Of a stretch of 64,000 nucleotides of DNA, positions 35,693-44,514 are shown one piece after another. The notes under the pieces are model-generated. The model searched no databases and was not told where the DNA came from. It saw nothing but the letters and a program-made list of their open reading frames with translations. Origin of the DNA: Variovorax paradoxus (lineage in GTDB: Bacteria; Pseudomonadota; Gammaproteobacteria; Burkholderiales; Burkholderiaceae_C). The position numbers and the translations under genes were made by a program. The stretch's first letter is position 1. Each line of letters starts with the position of its first letter. Location: NCBI RefSeq assembly GCF_024734665.1, contig NZ_CP102931.1:2354001-2418000 (forward strand), read 5' to 3'.

Positions 35693-36433
35693 TCAGACGC
35701 CGTGATGCGCTTCGACGATCCGTGCGAATCGCCCGAGCAGGCTGGCTGCTGCGTCGGTCTGGATCACGTGCTCGCGCAGTGCGGCCGGGTCGGTGCCGGC
35801 GCGAGCCAGGCCGTCGGCCAGCTGGTCGATGTAGCCGCGCATGACGTCGGCATCGAACTCGGGGTGGAACTGAACGCCCCAGGCATGGTCGCCCGCACGG
35901 AACGCATGCACCGGCTCGTGGTCGTTGCCGGCCAGCCGCACAGCACCTTCGGGCAGGCGCAGAGCGCTCTGCCAGTGCACCGCGTGGGCCGGGAACTGCG
36001 CGGGCAGGCCGCGCAGCAACTGGTCGGTAGCGGCGGCATCGTCGAGCGTGACGGTCACGGTGCCGACCTCCGCGCCCTGCGGGTGGTCGCCGGCCTCGCC
36101 GCCGAGCGCATGCGCGAGCAACTGGTGGCCGTAGCAGATGCCGAGCACTGGCGTGTCGTGCGCCACGAGTTGCGCGAGCCAGGCGGCCGTGGTCTCGCTC
36201 CAGGGTTCGCGGTGCGACACCATCGCGTGCGAACCGGTGACGACCGCGCCCGACACCTCGGCCGGGTCGGGCAGGGCGTCGCCGCGGCGCGGGTCGACCA
36301 CCAGCAGGGGCAGCGCGCGCGTGTCGAGCCCGTCGGCAATCCAGTGCTCGAAGTCGCCGCGCTGCGTGCGCAGGGCCTCGAAGGTGTCTCCGAGCTTGAC
36401 GATGACGAGCGGGTGCGGGCGGTGGTTGTCCAT
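35693..36433 (-). CDS. Class I glutamine amidotransferase-like protein
   Basis: 246 residues with the whole GATase1 domain: nucleophile in LGICYGHQLLA (Cys100), and the His-Glu pair in AWGVQFHPEFD near residue 187. No fused synthetase domain, so it belongs to the stand-alone GMP-synthase-like or gamma-glutamyl hydrolase-like group. The usual substrate of the stand-alone type is uncertain. Start chosen at MDNHRPHPL. It is divergent from the DUF4124 gene. Confidence 0.85.
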   Translation of the reverse strand: MDNHRPHPLVIVKLGDTFEALRTQRGDFEHWIADGLDTRALPLLVVDPRRGDALPDPAEVSGAVVTGSHAMVSHREPWSETTAAWLAQLVAHDTPVLGICYGHQLLAHALGGEAGDHPQGAEVGTVTVTLDDAAATDQLLRGLPAQFPAHAVHWQSALRLPEGAVRLAGNDHEPVHAFRAGDHAWGVQFHPEFDADVMRGYIDQLADGLARAGTDPAALREHVIQTDAAASLLGRFARIVEAHHGV

Positions 36434-36485
36434 GCCGCGATCATGCCGCAGGTGCGCATCGGGCCCGCAACGGCTACAGTGGATG

Positions 36486-36505
36486 ACCCGGGGCGGTCCC
36501 CGGGT
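36486..36505. other. Perfect hairpin in the GATase/DUF4124 intergenic gap
   Basis: ACCCGGGG-cggt-CCCCGGGT is a perfect 8-bp stem-loop in the divergent gap. There is no T run after it, so it is more likely an operator or leader hairpin than a terminator. Confidence 0.4.
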
Positions 36506-36542
36506 GTTTGACCTGACTGCAACCCTGCCGAAAAATCGACCG

Positions 36543-37004
36543 ATGCGCACCTTGGCTGCCTCCCTCACGATCTTCGCTGCGGCGCTGGGCGCACAGGCGG
36601 CTGAGGTGGTGCGCTGCACGGACGCCAGCGGGGCCATCTCCTACACCAACGTCGCCTGTCCGGCGGGCAGCAAGCAGTCGCGGCAGGTGCCGATCCTCGA
36701 ATCGCCGCCCGCCGAGGCGCGCCGGCCAGACTACACACCGGCGCCGACCCCCGCAGCACCGATTGCACCGCCCAGCCAGGTGGCCAGCAATCCGCCTTCG
36801 GGCCCGGCCATCATCCCGCGCTATCCCGCCGACACGCAGCCCGCGGCGGCCGATCCCCCGGCCGTCGTCATCCTGAGCCCCGATCCGTACTACGACGGCG
36901 TGCGCCCTATCCGACGTCCGCCGCCGCATGTGAACGACCCGGGGCCGCCGCCCGGCCAGCGGCCCTGCCAGAACCTCGCGGGCATCAAGCGCGGCAACTG
37001 CTGA
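36543..37004 (+). CDS. Exported DUF4124 protein
   Basis: 153 residues: signal peptide (LAASLTIFAAALGAQA, cleaved before AEVVRC), then a DUF4124 domain (VVRCTDASGAISYTNVACPAGSKQSRQV, with a Cys pair that could form a disulfide), then a long Pro-rich tail (about 60-150) ending CQNLAGIKRGNC. The tail is low-complexity and probably extended in the periplasm. The RNase H-like gene begins at the next base, so they form an operon. Function unknown. Confidence 0.85.
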   Translation: MRTLAASLTIFAAALGAQAAEVVRCTDASGAISYTNVACPAGSKQSRQVPILESPPAEARRPDYTPAPTPAAPIAPPSQVASNPPSGPAIIPRYPADTQPAAADPPAVVILSPDPYYDGVRPIRRPPPHVNDPGPPPGQRPCQNLAGIKRGNC

Positions 37005-37469
37005 ATGAGCGCAGGAGAAGCCAGGCCACACAGCCTTCCGTGGACCGTCTACTGCGACGGCAGCGCCATGCCCAACCCGGGGCGCATGGGCATTGGCGCC
37101 GTCATCACCGCGCCCGACGGAACGCGCCACACGCTGTCGCAAGCCACGCATGCCACCGGCTGCAACAACGAGGCCGAACTGCGGGCGCTGACGCTGGCGC
37201 TGCAAGACCTGCGCGAGCGCGGTGCGACGGCGGTGCGGGCCTACAGCGACAACAGCATCCTGGTCGAACAGCTCGGCCCGACCGGGGCGAAACCGATCGA
37301 GCGCCTGGCCGACCTTTTCAACGATGCCCGCGCCTTGCTCGGCAGCTTCGACGACGTGCGCGTGCAGTGGATTCCGCGCCACCGCAATGGCGAGGCCGAC
37401 GCGCTGGCACGCGCCGCCTTGGGCTTCGCGCCCAAGCCGCCTGCAAGGCCCGCGAAGAAGCGGCGATAG
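37005..37469 (+). CDS. Ribonuclease HI-family protein
   Basis: 154 residues with an RNase H fold: VYCDGSAMPNPGRMGIGAV (Asp18), NNEAELRALTLAL (Glu56), YSDNSILVEQL (Asp82) and GEADALARAA (Asp132). All four catalytic acids are visible. The protein lacks the basic handle of RnhA and resembles the reverse-transcriptase-like RNase H group. It could remove RNA from RNA/DNA hybrids. It is translationally close to DUF4124 (no gap). Confidence 0.88.
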   Translation: MSAGEARPHSLPWTVYCDGSAMPNPGRMGIGAVITAPDGTRHTLSQATHATGCNNEAELRALTLALQDLRERGATAVRAYSDNSILVEQLGPTGAKPIERLADLFNDARALLGSFDDVRVQWIPRHRNGEADALARAALGFAPKPPARPAKKRR

Positions 37470-37502
37470 GGCAGGGCCCGGGAGCCCCTATCATCACGCG
37501 CC

Positions 37503-37757
37503 ATGACAGAAGCCACTCCCCGCCCACCCCTTCCCGACCACCTCTCCATCGATCCGCGCAGCCCGCACCACGTGGCCGCCGCCTTCGAGCACGACATCGG
37601 CATCCGTTTCAACGGCAAGGACCGCCTCGACGTCGAGGAATACTGCATCAGCGAAGGCTGGATCAAGGTGCCTGCAGGCAAGACGCTCGACCGCAAGGGC
37701 AAGCCGCTGCTGCTCAAGCTCAAGGGCACAGTCGAGGCGTACTACAAGGAAGCCTGA
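37503..37757 (+). CDS. DUF3297 family small protein
   Basis: 84 residues that match the DUF3297 family along their length: LPDHLSIDPRSPHHVAAAFEHDIGIRFNGKDRLDVEEYCISEGWIKV and LKGTVEAYYKEA. The family is sometimes mislabelled as glutathione peroxidase; no enzymatic residues are seen. Cytosolic, function unknown. It is convergent with the DUF2272 gene, with 6 bases between the stops. Confidence 0.88.
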   Translation: MTEATPRPPLPDHLSIDPRSPHHVAAAFEHDIGIRFNGKDRLDVEEYCISEGWIKVPAGKTLDRKGKPLLLKLKGTVEAYYKEA

Positions 37758-37763
37758 GCGCGC

Positions 37764-38786
37764 TCAGCGCCACTGCAGCAGCAGCGACCAGGGCTGGCGG
37801 CTCATGTGGCGATCGATGCACCCCGGCGCGCCCGGCGTGCATCCCTCGGGCAGGTAGCTCGGGTCCAGCCAGCGCGTGCCCGGCGCAAAGTCGAGCCGGC
37901 GCCGCGTGACCGACTGCAGCACGTTGCCGCCCACGGTGTCGAAGCCCGTGGCATCCACGGCCACCACCACGTCGCAATGCATGGGCAACGGCTCGCCGCC
38001 GGTGTCCCGCGCGGCCAGCACTTCACCGATCTTGTCGAAGGTATCGAGCCCGGCGCCCGCGCCGCGTGCCTGGCAGACCAGGTCGCCGACGCGCGGTGGC
38101 GTGCGCCTCAGGTCGCAGGCGCGCAGGGCGTAGCGCGTGGGGTGGCCCGCGGCCTCTTCGATGCCGGCCTGCCACGCGGCGCCCGCATAGTCGACATGCG
38201 CTTCGGAGAACACGAATTCGTCGTCCGCCAACCCGGCCTGCCGCGCCAGCCAGCTGATGAAGGCCGCGGACCAGGGCGTGTCGATCACCGCGACCCGGCT
38301 CAGCGCGGCCTGAACGGCGCGCAGCTCCACTGAATCAAGTCCCTCGCTGGGGCCGACGCCCATGCCCTGCAGGCGCCCGGCCGTCGCCTCGTTCAACGCC
38401 TGCATCAGCAGGTGCCGGTCGGCGCCCCGCAGTGCGCCGAAGCGCACGAGCGACGGGAGCTGCGGATCGACGGCCTGCCAGTAGCCCAGCACCCGCTGCC
38501 ATGGTGCGAGGCCCGGCACCGTGCGGCGCGTGTCCTCGGCCTCCGAGTCGCCGGCTTCGGTCATGCGGCCTTCGGCGTCCATGGTCTGGCCGCCGAAGGC
38601 CTCGTGCTCCTGCAGTGCGAAGGTCGCCATCGCGACTGCGCGCGACGGTGAGGGGGCTTGCGTGGCCGTTTCGAGGCAGCCCGATGCAGCGGAAGCCGGT
38701 CCCGGCGCGGATGCGAGCAAGAAGGCTGCGGCACCCAGGGCCGCCATCGTCCATCGCGAGGCAGGGGAAGCGTCCGCTCGCAGCAT
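37764..38786 (-). CDS. Exported DUF2272 protein
   Basis: 340 residues with a signal peptide or anchor (WTMAALGAAAFLLASAPGPASA, residues about 12-34). The C-terminal DUF2272 domain (from about 165) has the pattern IDTPWSAAFISWLARQAG, EAHVDYAGAAWQAG, RVGDLVCQARG, HCDVVVAVDATGFDTVGGN, which looks like an NlpC/P60-like or amidase-like fold with a possible Cys-His pair (CQ and HCD). Function unknown; a cell-wall hydrolase role is a guess. It starts 10 bases after the DeoR stop. Confidence 0.8.
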   Translation of the reverse strand: MLRADASPASRWTMAALGAAAFLLASAPGPASAASGCLETATQAPSPSRAVAMATFALQEHEAFGGQTMDAEGRMTEAGDSEAEDTRRTVPGLAPWQRVLGYWQAVDPQLPSLVRFGALRGADRHLLMQALNEATAGRLQGMGVGPSEGLDSVELRAVQAALSRVAVIDTPWSAAFISWLARQAGLADDEFVFSEAHVDYAGAAWQAGIEEAAGHPTRYALRACDLRRTPPRVGDLVCQARGAGAGLDTFDKIGEVLAARDTGGEPLPMHCDVVVAVDATGFDTVGGNVLQSVTRRRLDFAPGTRWLDPSYLPEGCTPGAPGCIDRHMSRQPWSLLLQWR

Positions 38787-38796
38787 GCGATGCGCC

Positions 38797-39573
38797 TCAG
38801 GCCACTATCACCCGCTCGCACGCTTTGCGCAGCGCCGACAGTCCCGGCAGCTCGCGCGCCTTGGCATCGGTGACCACTACATCGATGTCCGTCGTTCGCG
38901 CATAGGTCACGCGGCTGGCCTGGCCGATCTTGGCGTGGTCGGCCAGCAGCACCAGCTGCTGCGCCTGCTCGGCCATCGCGCGTGCCACGGTGGCTTCGTG
39001 GTGCTCGAAGCTCATCGCGCCATGCTTGGCGTGAAGACCCACCGGCGACAGCAGCGCGACGTCGGCGCGATAGCGGCGGATGGCCTCCACCGTGGTGTCG
39101 CCGAAGGTGGCTTGCGTTTTCACGTCGGTCTGGCCGCCCAGCAGGATGGTCTGGTTGCCGGTGAGGCGGCCTTCGCCCGCGCCCGCGAGCTTGAGCGCGA
39201 TGTTCAGCGAGTTGGTGATGACCGTCATGCCGCTCAGCGTGCCGATCTCTTCCGCGCAGATCGACATGGTGCTGCCCGCATCCATGAAGATGGTCTGCCC
39301 CGGCCGCAGCAGTGCGACGGCGGCCTTGGCAATGGCGCGCTTTTCGCGCTGGCGCGCCACCAGCCGCACCGCGAGCGGCGGCTCGGGCTCCGCCTTGATG
39401 GCAACGGCACCGCCGTGCACGCGGCGCAGTTCGCCCAGGCCTTCGAGTTCGAGCAGGTCGCGACGCACCGTTTCGCGCGACACCGTGAGGTCCTGCATGA
39501 TGCGCTCGACGCTGAGTCGCGAGAAGGTGGCGAGCAGGCTGCGGATGCGCAGGAATCGTTCTTCTTGGAGCAT
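38797..39573 (-). CDS. DeoR/GlpR-family transcriptional regulator
   Basis: 258 residues: an N-terminal DeoR helix-turn-helix (about 5-60; RFLRIRSLLATFSRLSVERIMQDLTVSRETVRRDLLELE) with the GELRRVHGGAV wing, and a C-terminal sugar-phosphate-sensing domain (IFMDAGSTMSICAEEIG, VITNSLNIALKLA, LLADHAKIGQASRV). These regulators usually control a sugar or glycerol operon. No carbohydrate operon lies next to it. The phospholipase operon's terminator ends right before its ATG. Confidence 0.9.
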   Translation of the reverse strand: MLQEERFLRIRSLLATFSRLSVERIMQDLTVSRETVRRDLLELEGLGELRRVHGGAVAIKAEPEPPLAVRLVARQREKRAIAKAAVALLRPGQTIFMDAGSTMSICAEEIGTLSGMTVITNSLNIALKLAGAGEGRLTGNQTILLGGQTDVKTQATFGDTTVEAIRRYRADVALLSPVGLHAKHGAMSFEHHEATVARAMAEQAQQLVLLADHAKIGQASRVTYARTTDIDVVVTDAKARELPGLSALRKACERVIVA

Positions 39574-39586
39574 GGAATGCCGGCGT

Positions 39587-39625
39587 AAAAAAGAAAAAGG
39601 GCGGCGTCAGTGTGACAGCCGCCCC
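39587..39625 (-). terminator. Rho-independent terminator of the phospholipase operon
   Basis: On the minus strand GGGCGGCTGTCA-cac-TGACGCCGCCC is followed by TTTTTCTTTTTT. It lies 81 bases after the phospholipase stop and 13 bases before the DeoR start codon. Confidence 0.85.
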
Positions 39626-39705
39626 GGTTGCACGTGAACAGGCACAGGGGCCGTGCAATTGTGCCGGCCAATATCCCGATGCAGGTGCGTTGGCCCCGTC
39701 CGTTG

Positions 39706-41919
39706 TCAGAGATCGGCGAGACCCATGGCCGGATCGCTCACCGAGTGCTTGCCGGTTTCGACGCGGCCGGCAAAGCGGCGATAGAAGGCCGGATCGGCAT
39801 CGCAGGTAACGGCGAAGTCGTACCACTGGCCGCTGCTGGCCAGCACCCACAGCTGCTCGGCCTTGCCGCCGCCGTTCACCGTGGCGTTCCACGGGCCGTC
39901 GTCGCGGTAGGCCTTGGCGCGCACTGTGAACTTGCAGGCGCCACCACCGCCGTTGAGCATTTCCAGGTACACGTTGCCGTTTGCAATGTCGTAGCACACC
40001 TGCACTTCGGGGTTGGGTGCGCCGCCGGCGCGAAGCCGGTTGAGGTCGCCCTTGAAGTGGCGGTGATAGCCGTTCGGCCCGAGCACCCACAGGTCGTAGA
40101 AGCCGCTGTTGTCGGTCGTGGGGTTCCACGTGTCGTCGAGCGTCTTGCCGGGCTCGACCATGTAACGGCGCGGCAGGCGGTCGAGGTTGAGCTTGTCGTA
40201 CACATGGAACACGGCCGCGGCCTTGCCGCTGTTCTTGAAGATCAGCCGCATCTGGCCCTTGATGACGTCGGCGCGCGCGCTCGTGTGCAGCTCGTATGGC
40301 AGGGCGCGCGAGGGGCGTGTGCCGGTGGCCTGGCGCGGCAGTTGCGGGTCGAGCGGCAATGCCACTTGCGCCAGGGCCTGCTGGTCGGCACGCAGCTTGT
40401 CGGCGTCAGCCTTGGTCGTGCGTCCCGTCAGCGTGGGCAGTGCTTCCGTGTTGGGCGTGGCGAAGTTGAATGCGCTGGTGAGGTCGCCGCACACAGCGCG
40501 GCGGAACGGCGAGATGTTGGGCTCCTTCACACCGAAGCGTGCCTCGATGAAGCGGATCACCGAGGTGTGGTCGAAGGCCTGCGAATTGACCCAACCGCCG
40601 CGGCTCCACGGCGAGACGATATACATCGGCACGCGCACGCCGGGGCCGTACACGCGGCCGTCGGGTGCGGGCTGGCTGCTGGTGCCCGGCGGCTTCGGGT
40701 GCGTGAAGCGTTCCGCGGCGAGGTCGGCCTCGGGCAGCGTGGTCTTGCCGGCCATCGAGCCGTCGGGGTTGAGCGAGGGCGCGGCCGGCGAGGGGTAGTG
40801 ATCGAAGTAGCCATCGTTCTCGTCGAAATTGATGAGCAGCACGGTCTTGCTCCACACGTCCGGCACGGCGGTGAGCGCGTCCAGCGTTTCCTGGATGTAC
40901 CAGCCGCCCTGCACCGGGCTCGAGGGGCCGGGGTGCTCGGAGTAGGCCGCGGGTGCAACGATCCACGACACCTTCGGCAGCTTGCCGTTCTTGATGTCCT
41001 GGCGGAACTGCTCGAGGAAGCCGCCGTCGGGCATGGTGTTGGCAATGCCCTTGTAGAGCGGGTTGCCGGCGTCGTCGCTGGCCGGGTCGTAGGCGGGCGA
41101 CGGGCCGTCGTTGCTCACCGGCTTGCCCGAATCCTCGTTGGCCTTGCGGTACTGCTTGAAGCCGGCCAACGGGTTGTCGGTGAAGTTGTCCGGCAGGCTC
41201 TGGTAGATGATCCAGCTGACCTTGGCTTCCTGCAGCCGCTCGGGGTAGGTCTTCCACTCGTAGCCGGTGGTGGACGGGCCGATGTCGTCCCATTCGTTGT
41301 TGACGGTGGCCACGTTGGCGCCCGTGGGGCCGTTGGTGCCGGTCCAGTGGAACATGCGGTTCGAGTTGGTGCCCGTGTGCATGCTGCAGTGGTAGTCGTC
41401 ACACAGCGTGAAGGCATTGGCCAGCGCGAACTGGAACGTTACCTCGGCCTCCTTGAAGTAGCCCATCGACGCATTGGTCTTGTAGCGCGGCCATTGGTAG
41501 GCGCGCCCGCCGTCCCAGGCGTTCTGGCCGTCGCTCCAGGAGTGGGGGGTACCGCTCACGCGTTGTGCGTTGCCTTTGCGGCTGTCGAGGTGGTAGGGCA
41601 GGATGGGCTTGCCGGTGGCATCGCTCTGCTGCCACACGTTCAGGCCCTTGGGCAGCGGAATGGTGAAGCGGTCGCCGAAGCCGCGCACGCCCATCAGCGT
41701 GCCGAAGTATTGGTCGAACGAACGGTTCTCCTGCATCAGGATCACGATGTGTTCGACGTCCTGGATGGTGCCGGTCTTGTTGTTGGCCGGAATGGCGAGC
41801 GCGCGGCGGATGCTCGGCGGAAAGGCCGTCAGCGCGAGGGCGGCGGCGCCGGTTGTGGCCGTGCCGGTGAGAAATTTGCGACGTGAGTTCGTCATGGGCT
41901 TGTTGTTTTGGTTGGACAT
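39706..41919 (-). CDS. Tat-exported phosphocholine-specific phospholipase C
   Basis: 737 residues. The leader has a classic twin-arginine motif (SRRKFLTGTATTG, Arg13-Arg14), as in non-haemolytic PlcN/PlcH. The catalytic domain begins VEHIVILMQENRSFDQYFGTL and includes NFDENDGYFDHY and a C-terminal pair of beta domains (from about 530; LPYELHTSARADVIKGQM). It cleaves phosphatidylcholine and related head groups outside the cytoplasm. It is followed downstream by a strong terminator and preceded by a tiny lipoprotein (14 bases) and a phosphatase-LamG gene on the same strand. Confidence 0.93.
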   Translation of the reverse strand: MSNQNNKPMTNSRRKFLTGTATTGAAALALTAFPPSIRRALAIPANNKTGTIQDVEHIVILMQENRSFDQYFGTLMGVRGFGDRFTIPLPKGLNVWQQSDATGKPILPYHLDSRKGNAQRVSGTPHSWSDGQNAWDGGRAYQWPRYKTNASMGYFKEAEVTFQFALANAFTLCDDYHCSMHTGTNSNRMFHWTGTNGPTGANVATVNNEWDDIGPSTTGYEWKTYPERLQEAKVSWIIYQSLPDNFTDNPLAGFKQYRKANEDSGKPVSNDGPSPAYDPASDDAGNPLYKGIANTMPDGGFLEQFRQDIKNGKLPKVSWIVAPAAYSEHPGPSSPVQGGWYIQETLDALTAVPDVWSKTVLLINFDENDGYFDHYPSPAAPSLNPDGSMAGKTTLPEADLAAERFTHPKPPGTSSQPAPDGRVYGPGVRVPMYIVSPWSRGGWVNSQAFDHTSVIRFIEARFGVKEPNISPFRRAVCGDLTSAFNFATPNTEALPTLTGRTTKADADKLRADQQALAQVALPLDPQLPRQATGTRPSRALPYELHTSARADVIKGQMRLIFKNSGKAAAVFHVYDKLNLDRLPRRYMVEPGKTLDDTWNPTTDNSGFYDLWVLGPNGYHRHFKGDLNRLRAGGAPNPEVQVCYDIANGNVYLEMLNGGGGACKFTVRAKAYRDDGPWNATVNGGGKAEQLWVLASSGQWYDFAVTCDADPAFYRRFAGRVETGKHSVSDPAMGLADL

Positions 41920-41932
41920 GGTTCGGCGGGGC

Positions 41933-42112
41933 TCAGGGTGCGCAGCTCTTCACGGGGGCAACGCCGGTGTCGGGTTGCGTGGGCGTGGTAGGGGGCGTGG
42001 GTGTGCCGCCGACGAAGCCGCCGCCACCTCCGCTGCCGCCGCAGGCGGAAAGGGCGCAGGCCAGAACGAGCGCGGGCACGAGGCGCGCGCAAAGAAGGGT
42101 GTGAACTTGCAT
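41933..42112 (-). CDS. Small lipoprotein
   Basis: 59 residues: MQVHTLLCARLVPALVLACALSAC forms a signal with a lipobox (ALSAC, Cys24), followed by a Gly/Thr/Pro-rich tail (GGSGGGGGFVGGTPTPP) ending VAPVKSCAP. It has a good ribosome site (AGAGGA, 7 bases before the ATG). It lies between the phosphatase-LamG gene and phospholipase C on the same strand, so it belongs to that operon. It is short and was found by reading this gap by eye. Confidence 0.65.
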   Translation of the reverse strand: MQVHTLLCARLVPALVLACALSACGGSGGGGGFVGGTPTPPTTPTQPDTGVAPVKSCAP

Positions 42113-42150
42113 GAGTTGATCCTCTGGAATCGTTGTTGTCTTGGGGCTCG

Positions 42151-42193
42151 GGAGTGATCGGGAGTGATCGGGGGTGATCGGGGGTGATCGGGG
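42151..42193. repeat. 10-bp tandem repeat GG(A/G)GTGATCG
   Basis: Four and a third head-to-tail copies: two with A and two with G at position 3, each carrying a GATC. It ends right at the stop codon of the phosphatase-LamG gene and may arise by slippage. Confidence 0.85.
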
Positions 42194-44278
42194 TCAGGGC
42201 AGCGTCGACAGCGGCGTGCCCGACTTGAAGATGCTGGTCAGCTCGTCGTTCGTGAGCGCGCGGTTCCAGATCGCGAAGTCGTCGAAGTCCATGGCACCGC
42301 GCGGCGAGGAGGTTTCGCGCTGGTAGTAGAGGCCGGTGCCGTCCTCGTTCAGGCCCAGGCCGTTGCCCAGGCCGCCGAGCTTGTCGACCAGCGCGCTGGT
42401 GATGGCGGTGCTGTTGGTCTGGATGCCCCTGACGGGGTCCATCACGTAGCCCTTCATCGTGAGTGCGGCCTTGTCGATCACCACCGCCACGTAGGCCCAC
42501 TGGCCCGCGCTCAGGCTGTAGCCGTTGCTGTCGGCGCGTGCGCTGCCCGTGCCTACGTTGAAGCGGATCTCGCAGCTGCCGAACAGCCCGATGGCCAGGC
42601 CCGCGTTGCCGCCGGTGGTGTAGTTCTTGTTGCCGATCACCGTGCCGCCATTGCTCACGCCCTGGCTGCAGGTGTTGTCGGTGCGCATCCAGAAGCCGAT
42701 GGTGAAGGCCGTGACGGCGGGGTTCGTCGTGACGTCGCTGTTCTGCACCAGGCGATAGCCGGCCATGCCGCTGGCGTTCTTCACGGTGCTGTCGACGCGC
42801 AGCGCCTTGGCCTTGTTGGGTGCCGGGAAGCCATCGTCGATCAGCGTGCCGCCGTTGGCGTCGGCCGCCCACGGTGCGAGGGTGGAGGCGTTCTTCGTGT
42901 CGACGCCCGGCAATGCGTTGAGCGGGTAGTAGTTGATCAGCCCGTTCGCCAGCGTGGCGGCGAGCGTCACCGGCGGTTCCGGCGGTATCGGCTTGACGTA
43001 GGCGATCTGCGCGGTGAGTGCCACGGTGGCCTCGTTGGCGACGACCGCGTACTGGAAGGTGTACGGCCCGTCGCTCTCGGCGACGATAGGGTCGATGTAG
43101 GCATTCGAGCCGGCCGGCAGCGTAGCCACCAGCTTGCTGTCACGCAGCACCTGCACTGGCGCGGTCGTGGTGCCAGCGAGCGTCCACGACAGTTCGATGC
43201 TGCGCTTGTCCGCACCCGTCTTCGCCGAGAGACCACGCAGCGACGTTGCCGCCTGCAGGGCCTGGCCGTTGAAGCGGTAGTCGGCGGCCGCAGGCAGCGC
43301 GCCGAGGTGACGCAACACGGTCGGCGCGATGTCGGTGGCGGCAGCGAGCGCGAGCAGGGTGGTGTCGGTGGGCGCAGCCGTGCCGACACCGGGCTGCGCC
43401 GCGAGCGTCTTGTTGCTGGCGATGAAGATCGTCTTGTTGTCGTTGTCCTGCACACCAGTGGCGCCGCCGAAGGCGTCGAGGCCGTGGCCGGTCGTGAGGA
43501 TCACGAGCCAGTCTTCCTTCGGATCGTTGGCAGTGCGCTGCGCGATGCGCGCCAGCAACTGGCCCACGCCGGCGGCGGTGTCGGCGATCGCGCGCTGGTA
43601 GGCGTCGCTCTTCAGGCCGCTGCCCGCCGCTGTGGCCGGCGCGCCGTACTGCGCGACCAGCAGGTCGTAGCCGGTGTCGATGAGCTGCGCGGTGCGGTCG
43701 GTGACGCAGGCGTCGGCACCTGCGCAGTCGATTGCGGCGTCGAGCGTGCCGGCTTCGTTCGCCAGCAACTGCGGATAGAGCGCCCGAGCAGTGACGGAGG
43801 CCGTTTTGTAGCCGGCCGCCTTGTTGTTCTGCCTGGCGAGTGCGAAGACCGAGGGCGCGAGTTTGACGTCGATGCGCTGGTCGTTCGTGTCCCAGCGCAC
43901 GCCGTGGCGCTGTACCCATGTGCCGGTCAGCAGCGTGGCCCAACCCGGGCCGTCCGTGGTGCGCTGTTCGCTCAGCGTGCCGTTGGCGCCGCCGGTCCAT
44001 GCCGGAGCAACGCGCAGCGACTGCAACGCCGGCACCTTGTTCTGTGCCATGGCATCGCGAAGCGTCGCGTACGCGAGGCCATCGATCTCGACGACGAGTG
44101 CCTTGGGCCCGCTCTTGCCCTGGTTGACGGTGGGTGCCGGGTTGCTTCCGCTACCGGGCGACGGTGTGCCAATGGGCGAGAAACCGTTGCCACTACCTCC
44201 ACCGCAGGCGGTGAGAAGCAGCAGAGCGCACATGCCTGTTCCCGCCAATGCGCGGCGCGTGTTCATTCCTCTGATCAT
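42194..44278 (-). CDS. Alkaline-phosphatase-superfamily / LamG lipoprotein
   Basis: 694 residues. A lipobox (LLLLTAC) follows the N-terminal leader, and GGGSGNGFSPIGTPSPGSGS is a flexible linker. The first half (about 65-380) is an alkaline phosphatase/phosphodiesterase-like domain: KALVVEIDGLAYATLRDA, the nucleophile region TTDGPGWATLLTGTWVQRHG, and LTTGHGLDAFGG. The second half (about 470-690) is a LamG/concanavalin-like domain (MAGYRLVQNSDV, GQWAYVAVVIDKAALTMKGYVMD, FDDFAIWNRALTNDEL). It is the first gene of the operon with the small lipoprotein and phospholipase C. Start chosen at the ATG with GAGGGAAAAC upstream. Confidence 0.75.
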   Translation of the reverse strand: MIRGMNTRRALAGTGMCALLLLTACGGGSGNGFSPIGTPSPGSGSNPAPTVNQGKSGPKALVVEIDGLAYATLRDAMAQNKVPALQSLRVAPAWTGGANGTLSEQRTTDGPGWATLLTGTWVQRHGVRWDTNDQRIDVKLAPSVFALARQNNKAAGYKTASVTARALYPQLLANEAGTLDAAIDCAGADACVTDRTAQLIDTGYDLLVAQYGAPATAAGSGLKSDAYQRAIADTAAGVGQLLARIAQRTANDPKEDWLVILTTGHGLDAFGGATGVQDNDNKTIFIASNKTLAAQPGVGTAAPTDTTLLALAAATDIAPTVLRHLGALPAAADYRFNGQALQAATSLRGLSAKTGADKRSIELSWTLAGTTTAPVQVLRDSKLVATLPAGSNAYIDPIVAESDGPYTFQYAVVANEATVALTAQIAYVKPIPPEPPVTLAATLANGLINYYPLNALPGVDTKNASTLAPWAADANGGTLIDDGFPAPNKAKALRVDSTVKNASGMAGYRLVQNSDVTTNPAVTAFTIGFWMRTDNTCSQGVSNGGTVIGNKNYTTGGNAGLAIGLFGSCEIRFNVGTGSARADSNGYSLSAGQWAYVAVVIDKAALTMKGYVMDPVRGIQTNSTAITSALVDKLGGLGNGLGLNEDGTGLYYQRETSSPRGAMDFDDFAIWNRALTNDELTSIFKSGTPLSTLP

Positions 44279-44456
44279 GTTTTCCCTCGAAGTTCTGAGA
44301 CGCATATCCCGCGGCTGCGCCGAAGGAACGTGGGTGTCTTTCTGTTCTTGTGCAAATAAAGTTATTTACAATAAAACACACAAATACTCTTAATGCCTCA
44401 GATGCTGCGGTTCTCAGGTGACAGCGGTTTGACAAGCCCCGCGAAGGCAAACGCCC

Positions 44457-44482
44457 AAAAAAACGGGGCCCGAAGGCCCCGT
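44457..44482 (-). terminator. Rho-independent terminator of the SRPBCC gene
   Basis: ACGGGGCC-cgaa-GGCCCCGT with a run of seven A on the plus strand; on the minus strand the stem is followed by TTTTTTT. It lies 33 bases beyond the SRPBCC stop. Confidence 0.9.
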
Positions 44483-44514
44483 GCGAGAGAAATGAAAAAG
44501 AGGAACGCGCCGGT

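Noticed and set aside
36486..36505. GC-rich hairpin as a Rho-independent terminator
   Set aside because: There is no T run after the stem and it sits between two divergent starts, where no transcript needs to end.
39628..41886. A 752-residue open frame on the plus strand opposite phospholipase C
   Set aside because: Phospholipase C has a Tat leader and full domains; the plus frame has no recognisable motif.
42151..42193. Tandem repeats considered as a CRISPR-like array
   Set aside because: The units are 10 bp without spacers, and no cas gene is present.
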